Numbered from the stretch's first letter, positions 46,158 through 56,079 are shown. The stretch: 64,000 nt of DNA from Anniella stebbinsi (GCA_029215795.1 JARDYH010000001.1:227877654-227941653), one strand, 5' to 3'. The notes: generated from the sequence alone by a model not told the origin. Made by a program: numbers and translations.

Positions 46158-49100
46158 TCATAATCCTTCATCCTCTTTCCAAAATTTTAATGATTCTTTT
46201 GAAGGCAATTGTCCCTTTCCCGATCTTAAAACATAATTCAAAAGGGGAGTCCATATTTCCCCAAAATCACTCTTCCTGGACATTCCCCTCTTTATTTTCA
46301 TTTTACAAGTCAACATATCATTCAAAGCTAAATCCCAAATTTCTTTATACCACTCTTCTATTGTATAACTTCGTTGCCCTTTCCAATTTTTAGCAATCAA
46401 TATTCTAACAGGTGCCAGGAGGTTGTTTACCAGTTCTTTATTTATTATATTCTTGTTCCTACTATCCCATATTGCTAGTAGAGCTAACTTCGGGTTTAAT
46501 TCCAAGCTACTTCCAATTATATCGCTTATTTCTTTACAAACCCTTACCCAAAATTTTTGTACTTGTTCACAGCTCCACCACATATGAAAATATGTCCCAA
46601 CCTCCTGACACCCCCTCCAACAATTCTTGGGCAATTTTTTATCAATCTGGTGAAATCTCACAGGTGTTAAATACCATCTCCAAACTGTTTTATAATAGTT
46701 CTCCTTAATTCTAATCGACAATAACTTTAACATTCTTCCATTCCATATCCTCCCCCAATTATCTTCATTGATTTTCCCCCTTATATCTTCTTCCCAAACC
46801 TCTTTTATAACCTTAAGTGAGTCCTGAAATTCTTCCTCTATTAATATTTTATATATCTCACTAGTGAGTCCTTTCTTAGCTCTAGCTTCTTCTTTATCCC
46901 ACGATTGTTCAATTAAATCTTCAAATCTTGTATTATTTCTACAATCCTTATTCTTTGTCCTCCATTCCTGTGTCCATTTTAACAATTGCAGACACTTGAA
47001 CCACGCTATCTTTTGTCCTTTAAATAGGTCTTTAATATGCTCACTATCCTTCATCTTTTCCATCCAATTCCTTAATTTAATAATATCTTGTTCTTTCAGA
47101 CTCGCTTCTATCTCTGATTTTAATACTCTTGGGAAGTTTCCCACTACTACAACTGGGGCAAGCGGAGAATCCCCTGGTATCAACTTTCCTCTATACTTCT
47201 CCCAGATCGTTAATATATTTTCCAACAATGGGTTGTCCAGTACTTTCAATTCTTTCTTTTGCATTTTAGTAAAAAATATATTTCGCAGTTTACATTCCAC
47301 CTTTACTGTTTGCGATTCTAACCATTCCAGGTCTTGTTCCCCTATAATAGCATAAATAACATATCTTAACTGGTTAGCAATATAATAATTCTTAATATTC
47401 GGAAGTCCTAAACCTCCTTTCTTTTGAGCCTTATACCATAACCCCTTATTTATCCTAGCTCTTTTATCCCCATTACAATAAGCATTTATCATATTTTGCC
47501 AACTTTTAATCTCAGCTACTGAAATTCTAATAGGTAACATTCTAAACAGAAAATTAATCTTAGGTAATATCTTCATTTTAATAACCGCTATTCTACCAAA
47601 CCAAGAATATTTTAATTTTCTATATATCTGTAATTTCTCCCCTACCTCTTTTCTTAACCTTACAAAATTAAGTTCCTCTAATCTATCTAATTCTCTGTCT
47701 ATATTAACTCCTAAATATCGTATTATGTTTTTATATCCTAATCCTAGATTAGCTTTACATTTCTCCATCTCTTCCTTGTTATAATTGTACAACATCATTT
47801 CTGACTTCCCCCAATTAACTTGTAATCCTGTAATTTCCCCAAATTCTCTCAAATGTTTCTGAATCAACTCCCCGCTTTTTAGGGGATCTTCTAATGTCAA
47901 TAACGTATCATCCGCAAACATATTTACTTTTATCTTATCATTACTACCTATCCCCTTTAATCTTTCATCTTCCCTAATTATGTTTGCTAAAATTTCTATA
48001 ACTACTGCAAATAAGATCGGCGAGAGTGGACACCCTTGCCTAGTTCCTCGAGCTAGATTTATTTGTTGCGTTAACCCATCATTAACCATTATTTCCGCTT
48101 TATTATTTTTATACATCTGATTAATCACTCCCATAAATTTATTTCCAAACCCAAACGTTTTTAATATTATTTTTAACGCTGGCCATTCCACGCAATCAAA
48201 GGCTTTGAAAATATCTAAAGCTACTAATCCTGCTTTTAAATTCCTTTTTTTTATAATATTTATTATATTTATAACTCTCCCAATTAAATTCGGCATTTTC
48301 CTACCTACAATAAATCCACATTGATCATTTTTTATATATTTAAAAATAAATGAACCCATTCTTTTAGCCATTATTGCTGAAAATATTTTTGCATCCTGAT
48401 TTATTAAAGATATTGGTCTATAAGATGCTGGATCCGTCAAGTCCTTGCCTGGCTTCTGTATTAAGATAACCATGGACTGATCCCATGATGGCGGAGTCGT
48501 TCCTCCTTCTATTATATTATTATATAATTTTAATAATCTAGGTATTAAAATATCCTTAAATATTTTATAAAACTCCGGCCCCAATCCATCAATCCCCGGA
48601 GACTTACCTCCTTTTAGTTTTGCAATAATTCCCTCAATTTCTTTCTCAGTAACCAAGGCTTCCATACTCTCTTTATCTTGATCATCCAGTCTTATTTTCC
48701 AATTTCTTTCTACATATTCCTGTATCTTATCTTTTGTAACCGCCTCTGATGCATATAATTCTTTATAAAATTCCTGAAAAATTATTAATTTATCTTTCAT
48801 TAAATTACATCTATTCCCTAATTTATCTCTAATTGTCCCTATCATATTCTTAGCCTTCTCTGACCGCATGGATCTAGCCAGCATTTTGGAATTTCTATTA
48901 TTATATTCAAAAAAATCTCTCTTTAAATACAACAAGTTCTTCTGAACCTGTTCTATTTCTTCTTTCTCCAATTCCTTTTTCTTTGCTTGAATTAAGGCAT
49001 ATAACCGCTTATCTTTTGTTTCTCTTAATCTCTCCTCTAGTATCCTTATCTCTTCTTCAACGTTTTTAATAAGTACTTCCTGTTGCTTTTTAAGTGTGGA

Positions 49101-50005
49101 CATTTCCCTAATACACATCCCTCTTATTACTGCCTTCATTGTGTCCCATAATAGTCCTTGCGAATTAACTCCTTTTTCATTTATCTGCCATATTTCCTGC
49201 ACTTCCTTTTTTAGTTTCTCTACTATACTTTTATTTTTAAAATTCTTCCATCCAGTCTCCATCTCTTTGCTTGTTTATAATCCTTCTTCCTCTTCATCTC
49301 CATCATCATTAATGCATGGTCAGTGATCTTTATTACTCCTATATCACAATCTATTAAGTTTGATAACATATTCTTTGATATAAATATATAATCAATCCTT
49401 GAGTAGCTCTTAAATCTAGGTGAGTAAAAGGTATATTTCCTCTCTTCTCCTTTTAATACTCTCCATACATCCATTAATTCTTTCCTCTCCATTAGTTTAG
49501 CTAGTTCCGTCTTCCCCCCACCTCTAGCATCTCTAATAGCGTTATCCCTATCTTTCCCTTTATGTAGTACCATATTAAAATCTCCTGCCATCACAATATT
49601 TTTATTCCCTAAATCTCCCACCATATCAAACACTTCTTTAAAGAATTCAATTTGATTCCCATTTGGAGCATAGACATTAATCAACACAAATTCTTCCCCT
49701 TCCATCGTGCAGTAAATTATAAGGATCCTTCCATTCTTATCTTTCTTTACACTTTGAATATCAATACCACATTTCTTCGATATTATGGTTGCCACACCTC
49801 TCGCTTTAGAAGTACCACATGACTTTTCATACACTCCTATTTCCCTCATTCGTAACTCATTTACCCCCTCCTTTATCTGATGAGTTTCCTGCAAGAAGAT
49901 TATATCAATTTTTTCTCTTTTCAACATTGTTTCAATTCTTCGTCTTTTTACCACCGTTCCTAGCCCCTTAACATTTAACGTTGCATATCTCAATTTATTT
50001 TCCAT
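46158..50005 (-). pseudogene. L1 ORF2 (endonuclease-reverse transcriptase), one frameshift
   Basis: ORF2p nicks target DNA and reverse-transcribes L1 RNA at the nick. It falls in two frames. 50005-49223 (260 aa) holds the endonuclease: NVKGLGTVVKRR, FLQETHQI, INVYAPNG, AGDFNMV, SRIDYIF and final TDHALM. 49262-46158 (1034 aa) holds the RT: SPGIDGLGPEFYK at residues 221-233, YRPISLIN at 281-288, ALDIFKAFD near 348-356, RQGCPLSP at 408-415 and the intact FADD catalytic motif at 449-452. A C-terminal knuckle has the C-x3-C-x7-H-x4-C pattern at 881-898. The two frames overlap at 49223-49262, and a single-base change in the A/T run at about 49229-49243 explains the break. All catalytic motifs I can check are present. 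Confidence 0.95.
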
Positions 50006-50276
50006 CTCTTAGTTTCAGCCATATGTATACATTGATCTCGGTCAGTGAACCCCATACCCCCCCTCCCTTCCCTCCCCCCACACACCCTCAGTGAACCCCA
50101 TACCCCCCTCCCTTCCCTCCCCCCACACATATCCTCATTTTTACCCCCCTGCTCACCAGACCTCTGGGCACTGGTCCCAATTATTTTAGAACTCTTCAGG
50201 GGGGGGGGAACCCGGCCCAACCCTCAGAGCGAAGTCCGAACCTCCTCTCCTCTCCCCTTTCCCCTCTAATCCCTTT
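50006..50276 (-). other. L1 ORF1-ORF2 intergenic region with doubled G-rich unit
   Basis: A unit of about 45 bp (GTGAACCCCATACCCCCC then CTCCCTTCCCTCCCCCCACA on the plus strand) occurs twice in tandem at about 50043-50128. On the L1 sense strand each unit has the run pattern G6-A-G3-AA-G3-A-G6, a textbook G-quadruplex pattern. The C run at 50200 adds another. Confidence 0.75.
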
Positions 50277-51155
50277 TCATTGACTAGAACCTCCCACCGC
50301 TCCTTCTTCTTGGACTACTTCTCCCGGATCGTTAGGATCCATTATACCCAACTTCTCCAACAGCTGGATTCCTTGCTCACACGATGTTATTCTTTCTTGC
50401 TTCCCACACCAAGCAAATCTCAAAAATACTGGATATCCCCAGTTGTAAGTTATCGATTTCTTCCTCAATGCTGCTGTGCAAATCTTAACACTTTTCCTCC
50501 ACTGGATGGTCTGCGGGGAAAGATCTTGATAAATCTCAATTGCTGTTGCTTGAATCTTTGGTTGAGGTTGTTTTCTGATTGCTTGCATCAATTTTTCTTT
50601 TTTATAATAATTTGCAAATTTAACAATTATGTCTCTTGGAAGCACTCCTCTACCTTTGAAACCAACTCTATGCACTCGTTCGAGATCATCTTCATCCCAC
50701 GCCACATCTGGAAGTTGTGTTTTTATCCATGACAGAATTGTATCTCTTAAATCTTTTAAATTCTCTCTTTCTTGCTCCGGATATTTTCTTATGCGTAGAT
50801 TTGCTCGTCTGTCCCGATCCTCCATAGCGATAATGCGTTGTTCATGTTGAGACAGTTGGTCCTCGTGCTTCTTGCAAACTTCAGCCAATGCTCTCGTGTC
50901 TGTCTGCAGCACTCCAACATCCTTCACCACTTGCGTTAAGCCCATCATAAGCTCCTGTTGCGTATCGTTAATGCGCTTGGCCAAGCGCTCTTCAAGGCCA
51001 ATAAGCATTTTATTGATATCAGCCTTTAACTCATCCATTGGATCTGGCTGACCTCCTCTGGTAGTCTTTGGAATTACAACCAGGTCTGCAGTTGGTAACG
51101 GAGAGCTTTTTACAGGAGACTTCTTTGCTGGCTTCTTATCTGGAATGTCTGGCAT
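50277..51155 (-). CDS. L1 ORF1 protein (RNA-binding chaperone), open
   Basis: ORF1p binds L1 RNA as a trimer and is needed for retrotransposition in known L1s. I choose the ATG at 51155 (292 aa). The longer open frame from 51257 begins inside the duplicated segment (MLLTMSSKMACQCY), which is not L1. From the chosen start: a basic N-terminus (DKKPAKKSPVKSS), then a coiled-coil-like stretch (about residues 45-115, LKADINKMLIGLEERLAKRI and following heptads). An RRM-like region follows with DRRANLRIRKYPEQ, then a C-terminal domain with LERVHRVG, PRDIIVKFANYYKKE, IYQDLSP and KSITYNWGYPVFLRF. That order matches L1 ORF1p. No internal stop is seen. Expression is unlikely because most of the 5' UTR promoter is missing. 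Confidence 0.9.
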   Translation of the reverse strand: MPDIPDKKPAKKSPVKSSPLPTADLVVIPKTTRGGQPDPMDELKADINKMLIGLEERLAKRINDTQQELMMGLTQVVKDVGVLQTDTRALAEVCKKHEDQLSQHEQRIIAMEDRDRRANLRIRKYPEQERENLKDLRDTILSWIKTQLPDVAWDEDDLERVHRVGFKGRGVLPRDIIVKFANYYKKEKLMQAIRKQPQPKIQATAIEIYQDLSPQTIQWRKSVKICTAALRKKSITYNWGYPVFLRFAWCGKQERITSCEQGIQLLEKLGIMDPNDPGEVVQEEGAVGGSSQ

Positions 51156-51215
51156 ATTTTGCTCCTCCAAGCGCGTCAATCTCTGCCAGGTACGATCTGA
51201 ACCACGCTCTTTTGA

Positions 51216-51532
51216 GTAACACTGACAAGCCATTTTGCTGCTCATAGTGAGTAGCAAAATGAGGTAGGCTAGGATGGAGTAGAAAAGTTAAATGCAGAAC
51301 AAATGTTGTTGAAGTAATTTGTAAAATACATGAAAATAACATTATATTAACTTCTTAGCAAGAACTCTAGGAATGCTCCACATGAACTTGTCTGTATATT
51401 AAGATCATCATTGGAAGGCCTACTCATTGGCCTGCCATTAAGATTTCTAAGCTCAATGAGTACTATAGATAGGGACTTCTCAGTGGTGGCCCCTGCTCTG
51501 TAGAAGCCCCTATTTAGCTGACTCCATCTTTT
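51216..51532 (+). repeat. Second copy of the 317-bp duplicated segment
   Basis: Two mismatches relative to 42258-42574, direct orientation, starting exactly where L1 sequence ends. It ends within the LINE fragment at GACTCCATCTTTT and passes into unrelated DNA (CAAAAGCCACAAAATGTCTT), while the 42-kb copy continues with ACTTCTTTTTAAG. Confidence 0.95.
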
Positions 51533-51711
51533 CAAAAGCCACAAAATGTCTTGTGGCATCTTGAAGACTCATAAATCATGCAAACTATGTTCATCTCATG
51601 TGTAACTGACAACTTGCTCCACAATTGCAGAAACCTCCTCCTAACAACTCCCCCCCCCTCTGTCAATGATCCTGTTTTGTGTTTGTAATTATGTTTATGT
51701 TAACACTTTAG

Positions 51712-51772
51712 GATTGCAGGCCCTATTGCAGTCAATGGGACGTCTGAGTAGACATGTATAAGGTTGCACTGT
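51712..51772. repeat. Short palindromic repeat
   Basis: AGGATTGCAGGCCCTATTGC, GTCAATGGGACGTCTGAGTA fit the ACTCAGAAGTAAGT-type family, opposite orientation to 51857. Confidence 0.5.
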
Positions 51773-51856
51773 TCAACTTGCTTAAATTCTATCACAGTGA
51801 AGATTTAACATGATCAGCAATAAAATACTAATGGCCCTGTAAGCACTTCATTTAGT

Positions 51857-51925
51857 GCTGCAATCCTATATTCATTTATCTGGGAATAAGCTTTATTGAA
51901 ATCAAAGGGACTTGTTTCTGAGTTT
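51857..51925. repeat. Short palindromic repeat
   Basis: GCTGCAATCCTATATTCATT, GGGAATAAGCTTTATTGAAA and AAAGGGACTTGTTTCTGAGT fit the same family. Confidence 0.55.
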
Positions 51926-52297
51926 TCTTTGAGCAGTTTTCTTGGGGTCCCTGATTGGGATTTCTGTTCTCTGCACACTGAGGCAGTGTAAATTCAGGAG
52001 ATATTTGGCTAAAAGGAGGGAAAGATCCTCGTCTAGCATTGTGATAGTTTATCATTATTAAACCGGAAGTTGAAACAGGCTAAGAGATGCTAGTGAGAAG
52101 TGGCTGCAACAAGCTTTTAGTCCATTTTATTCCATGGCTAATTTTATACCCTTTCTGAATGCTAGTTTGCTAGTTTGTTGTACTAGATTTTTCTGCACTT
52201 GTCAACTGCTTCATTTGTTCAGTAATAGCAGTGTGCTGAATCTGTGAGTATGGATCCTGATTTAAAATGGATATGAGAAAGGTGATGGGGAAAGAGT

Positions 52298-52448
52298 GAG
52301 CCTATCTACACCAAGCAGGATACAACACTTTGAAAACGTTTTGAAAACTGTATATGGAGTGTGTCCTGGGCTCCAACAGTTCTCAAAACTGTTATAAACT
52401 GTTTTAAACTGTTTTAAACCATTTTAAAGCAGTAGTGTAGATTGGCTC
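52298..52448. mobile_element. 151-bp TIR element, TSD AGT
   Basis: GAGCCTATCTACACCAAGCA and AGTAGTGTAGATTGGCTC ends. AGT duplicated at 52295-52297 and 52449-52451. The interior has CTGTTATAAACTGTTTTAAA tandem words. Confidence 0.82.
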
Positions 52449-52581
52449 AGTGTTAAATGTTAGGAAAGGTGAGACTATGGTCATCCAGTGAAGGATTTGC
52501 AGTAAGAAAAGATATTTGAAGGAGGAGGAAACCGTACCACACATAATATAGCAAAAGCTTCAAAGTACAATGAAAGCTACA
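52449..52581. other. Short spacer
   Basis: Nothing recognised. Confidence 0.35.
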
Positions 52582-53092
52582 AACATTTATTTATTTATTT
52601 ATTACATTTGTATACCGCTCCATAGCCGAAGCTCTCTGAGCGGTTAACATAGGATTAAAACAATTAAAACAATATACAAAAATTAAAACAGCAAAAACAT
52701 ACAACATACACACAATACACACATACATTTAAAACCACTACAACAACCCCAAAAGCTACAAAAACTAAAACAAATCCAGGCTCCTCAGATATTGCCAAAT
52801 GCCTGAGAGAAGAGGAAAGTCTTGACCTGGTGCCGAAAAGATAACAATGTTGGTGCCAGGTGGGCCTCATCAGGAAGATTGTTCCACAACTGGTGGGCCA
52901 CCACAGAGAAGGCCCTCTCCCTTGTTGCCGACCTCTGAGCTTCTCTCGGAGGAGGCAGTCGGAGGAGGGCTTTAGATGTTGAACGTAGTTTTCGGGTAGG
53001 TTCATGTCGGGAAAGGCGTTCTGTCAGGTATTGTGGTCCCAAGCCGTGTAAGGCTTTATAGGTTAAAACCAGCACCTTGAATCAGGCTCGGA
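52582..53092 (-). mobile_element. L2/CR1-group LINE 3' end
   Basis: Minus-strand ORF2 C-terminus is well preserved: LTYKALHGLGPQYLTERL, then RAFSVVAHQLWNNLPDEAHL and FRHQVKTFLFSQAFG. The 3' UTR carries GCTCAGAGAGCTTCGGCTAT and an (AAAT)n tail at 52584-52605. The frame is open for 96 residues, so this copy is fairly young. 5'-truncated at about 53092. Confidence 0.9.
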
Positions 53093-53290
53093 AACATACA
53101 AACACACCATTGAGTCACAAGGCAATCAAGGCTGCCAGCTGTAGAACTAAATGATTTAAATTGCTTCCAAACTGACCCTGAGCTCAGAATCTTGAGACGA
53201 CTGAGCCTATCAGGACAATACATGAGCAAAAAACTTTGACCTGAATTCTGTCGTAATAACAATCACAAATTGTAAAGAAGTGCTCCAGGT
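53093..53290. other. Short spacer
   Basis: Nothing recognised. Confidence 0.35.
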
Positions 53291-53299
53291 CAGTGTATA

Positions 53300-53572
53300 A
53301 AATCTCTCACATGAATGTGTAAATGTGGAATACTTTTGGTGTGTTTTGGTGTGTTTGATAGCAAAGGAATGTAAACTAAGATATGTTTCAGTTTGATATG
53401 GGTGTTGTTTCGTGCTTGCTTAAGACAATTTTTAATGATTTTATGTTGTATTTTAGAGTTGGCTAAAATGTGGCTATATCTGTTTTGTGTAGCTCCTGAC
53501 GAAGGTTTTGTAACCGAAACGCGTCGAGCAGACAGAATATAAGATAAAAGAAATAAAGAAAAATATATTTTT
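53300..53572 (+). mobile_element. Possible Penelope-like element terminal remnant
   Basis: An AT-rich stretch of about 270 bp containing a hammerhead-like fold (53492-53529), followed by an A-rich tail-like segment (53536-53572). Penelope-like elements are known to carry hammerhead motifs in their terminal repeats. No reverse transcriptase or GIY-YIG domain is present here, so the assignment rests on the ribozyme motif alone. The limits are guesses. Confidence 0.45.
53492..53529 (+). ncRNA. Hammerhead-ribozyme-like motif (type I, tiny helix III)
   Basis: Read on plus: helix I 5' strand GCTC (53492-53495), core CTGACGA (53496-53502), helix II GGTT (53504-53507) with loop TTGT and AACC (53512-53515), then GAA (53516-53518). 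Next are A-CGCG-T as a minimal helix III, C at 53525 as the cleavage-site base, and helix I 3' strand GAGC (53526-53529). All three helices close in the correct order. Deviation: one extra A (53503) sits between the core and helix II, which may weaken activity. Self-cleavage is inferred, not shown. Confidence 0.6.
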
Positions 53573-53826
53573 ACATAGTACCAGAGCTTTGCTCTCCTTT
53601 TTCTACCCCTTGGAGGATGGCCATGTTGGGGTGGGCATGCCCCCTTGGAGGATGGCCACGTTGGGGTGGGCATGCCCCCTTGGAGAATGGCAGCGTTGGG
53701 GTGGGCAGGCCACCTTGGAGAATAGCCATGTTGGGGTGGGCATGCCCCCTTGGAGGACAGCCATGTTGGGGTGGACATGCCATGTTGAGTGTCCTCCTGT
53801 TTGGTTTCCAAAATATGGTCACCCTA
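53573..53826. mobile_element. hAT-like right end carrying the minisatellite
   Basis: The right end GGTTTCCAAAATATGGTCAC then CCTA matches the left end of 5895-6909 (TAGGGTGACCA.ATTTTGGAAACC). The left terminus is missing, so no TSD can be tested. Pro/His/Gly-rich frames through the minisatellite are not genes. Confidence 0.6.
53606..53783. repeat. 35-bp minisatellite, five units
   Basis: CTTGGAGGATGGCCATGTTG starts units at 53609, 53644, 53679, 53714 and 53749, a period of exactly 35 bp. It lies inside a transposon that ends at 53826. Confidence 0.92.
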
Positions 53827-53879
53827 TACCTGGCATTTTCCTTTCATGGAGAGAATGGGTCGGGAAATGTATTGATTTT

Positions 53880-53995
53880 AAACTGATTGAATGTGCACCT
53901 GTAAGCTTTGGACAAAGTCCAAATGTCTCCAAAGATTGCTTTCAGCCACTTTGGTTTGGGATTCGGACTTTGTCCAAATTAAATGCACATCCCTG
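53880..53995. mobile_element. Possible hAT right-end fragment
   Basis: GGACAAAGTCCAAATGTC and GACTTTGTCCAAATTAAATG are an inverted pair. The final TGCACATCCCT matches the TAGGGATGTGCA terminus of 13903-14619. No left end found. Confidence 0.4.
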
Positions 53996-54829
53996 GTTTT
54001 GAATGTTCCAGGGATAGGATGGATTCCGAAGTGTTCAGTGAAGTTTCAGATTTTATGTTATAGGAAAAGCTAGAACATTTATAAATCTAACCTTTGTCTA
54101 AGGTTGAAGCTCATTCACAAGAATGGTATATTCAGAACATATTGCCCATATGTTAGAATGAGGAAAGTGGGAGATAAAGGATACTGGGTGGAAGAATTAT
54201 AGATAATTAGGAATTGATCTTTCACACATGTTCAAAGATTTGACATAGCTATTTTAAGACTACAATAATGATCGGAAATAAACTTTTAATGGTGTTAGTC
54301 CAAATGCCAATTTTTTCAGAGCTGGAAATTTTAGCACTGCATGCCGCGAGAACATTTTCTGCAGAGATCAAGCATAATTGCTAAAAATATATGGTTCTTA
54401 CAAAAATGGAAATGAACACAAGGTTTGCTCATCCCAAATTAGTACAACAGATTGAACAAGCTAATCTGGTCTGGAAGAATCTGTACTTTAAACTATAGAA
54501 GAAAAGCTCAGAATAAATTCCTAGAAGTATGGTAGGTGTTTGTTTACAGAAATTTGCACATTGACTCTAATGTGTTCTGAAAAGATTCTCTCAGTTGTAG
54601 CTGTAGAGATCTCTCTGCATTGCCTTCTGATTTAAGCCAGGGTTGAATTGATGAAGGGGTTTTACTAGTGAAGGAAATGTTTTGAAACAAAATGCTTCTC
54701 CCATTTTAAAAAGTGACAGGAAGTCATTGTTCACTGTCCAGGGTTCTAACCCCCCTAGCCATGACAAGGAGGGTCAGCCATTACAAGGAAGGTGATCTCT
54801 AAAAGGAAGCACTGAAAAGGAAGGTGATC
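53996..54829. other. AT-rich spacer
   Basis: 54295-54455 ends in GGTTTGCTCATCCCAA and may be an old hAT interior. No gene. Confidence 0.4.
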
Positions 54830-54980
54830 GGCTAGATTTATACTACTGCTTTATAGCACTTTTGAAGTACACTGATAACTGCTGAGGCACAATCCACAAT
54901 TCATATACCACTTTCATAGTGTTATTTCTTGCATTTTATTCCACTTTCACAATGATTTGACATAAGGTGTAGATCTAGCC
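54830..54980. mobile_element. 151-bp TIR element (3-bp-TSD group)
   Basis: GGCTAGATTTATACTACTGC and GTGTAGATCTAGCC ends are inverted repeats of the group; TSD unclear. Confidence 0.6.
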
Positions 54981-55080
54981 TTTGTTTGTTGAAACTTAAG
55001 TGACTGAGTGGTCGGGATGGGGGGTGGGGGTTAAATTGAACTTGCTTAATTTTGCACTTTGTAACCAAACTGAAACACAG

Positions 55081-55603
55081 GCACTTTCCACACCAGGCAA
55101 AATGCCTGGGATGGCCCCCGGCTGCTCCCTGTGTGATCAAATGATGCATATGGAGTCCCGGGGGGGGGGGGGGCACAGGATTTTTCCTGGTTCTCAGTAA
55201 CCACAAAAATCCCAAATCTTACGTGGTCCCGGGAACTTCCTGGGACTGCGGAAGATGTGGCTGCCTGCACTCACGCATGAGTAAGCACAGCAGCACCGAT
55301 GGCCACGGAGCTGCACCACTCGGCTCTGAGGCTATCAAGGGAGGGGGGAAAGCAAAATCGCCATCCCCAGGATGGCGGGGGGAACCCCCCCGATTGCATG
55401 TGGGTTTTTTAAAAAATGTACTTCTTCGTTGGAGCACAGGAGCGCTCTTCGTCTTTAAAAAAAAAAATTAAAATGGCGGGCGTGATGTCCGACAACCCGG
55501 GACGTCGCGCCCGTGATGTGTTTAGACAGCACCGATCCCTGAATCGGCTACTTCCAGGATCCCCCGCGCTGTGCCCTCTACACCGCTATGGTGTAGAAAG
55601 GGC
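55081..55603. mobile_element. 523-bp GC-rich TIR element
   Basis: The left GCACTTTCCACACCA and right end read inward GGCCCTTTCTACACCA are inverted repeats. The interior has a G run at 55160-55173, CCCGGGAACTTCCTGGGACT and ACAACCCGGGACGTC palindromes. CACAG flanks both ends, but TSD length is uncertain. No coding capacity. Confidence 0.6.
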
Positions 55604-56079
55604 CACAGTTACCCATCACAATTCATACTTCTCTCAATTTTGCAACTGAATTCTCCAATTAAAACTGCACTCAAAATGTGTACATGATGAGATGGTGCAC
55701 ACAAAAATACATGCTAGAAATTATTGAGAACTGATCAGCCAAGGTCTACCAGTACTTCTTTCAAACTGTTAGAGAATTACAGACAGATCTGCAGTGATGT
55801 CATAGAAACAGAATGGTCATAGTGTCGTGGGACAGTGCATGTTTCGCATGAAAAAAAACTCAGGTTTGGTCCCTGTTGGTTTTAGGTCTAAGGAACTCAA
55901 GCAACAAGCCTGTGAAAATCCACCTGCTGCCAGTCAACATAAAAGGCCAGTGGTCTGCCTTAAAAAGGGAGATCAACAGGGGGTCCTCATGTGTAGCAAG
56001 CAGCGTGTTTGCGGGGGTTCATGCTCCCCAACTCTACTCCCCCATGATGATGCATGCACTGACAATGTATTCAGCAACA
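55604..56079. other. Spacer, possible old hAT interior
   Basis: 55625-55760 is rich in AATTTTGCA/ATGTGTACA words as in 31870-32310. No gene. Confidence 0.35.

Larger units (their letters stand above)
46001..51215 (-). mobile_element. Nearly complete L1 LINE, 5'-truncated just before ORF1
   Basis: On the minus strand, in order: about 60 bp of 5' UTR, ORF1 (51155-50277), a 271-bp G-rich intergenic region, ORF2 (50005-46158), a 3' UTR with a G-rich tract (46113-46146), and an A-rich tail (T-rich on plus, 46001-46050). This is the canonical L1 layout. Both ORFs are almost intact, so the copy is young. The 5' end stops abruptly at 51215, where it joins the duplicated 317-bp segment. I could not find a TSD between the two outer flanks. 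Confidence 0.95.
51533..52294. other. Spacer with two short palindromic repeats
   Basis: 51533-51590 (GCCACAAAATGTCTTGTGGC, an 8-bp-arm hairpin) may be a SINE/hAT tail. The palindromic copies at 51712 and 51857 are listed separately. No gene. Confidence 0.45.

Noticed and set aside
46190..47355. Plus-strand frames of 67-163 aa
   Set aside because: Antisense shadows of L1 ORF2.
51156..51257. Longer ORF1 start at 51257
   Set aside because: The extra N-terminus is translated partly from the non-L1 duplicated segment; the first L1-internal ATG at 51155 is preferred.
45961..51560. TSD of the L1 spanning the duplicated segment
   Set aside because: The flanks near AAGCAAAGGGACC and CAAAAGCCACAAAATG show only loose similarity and cannot be called a duplication.
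53606..53783. Possible CRISPR-like array (regular repeats)
   Set aside because: The whole 35-bp unit repeats with no unique spacers, and the context is vertebrate transposon DNA.
53290..53822. Repetitive 173-aa and 83-aa frames (Pro/His repeats)
   Set aside because: Product of a 35-bp minisatellite; the period is not a multiple of three, so the units read in different frames.
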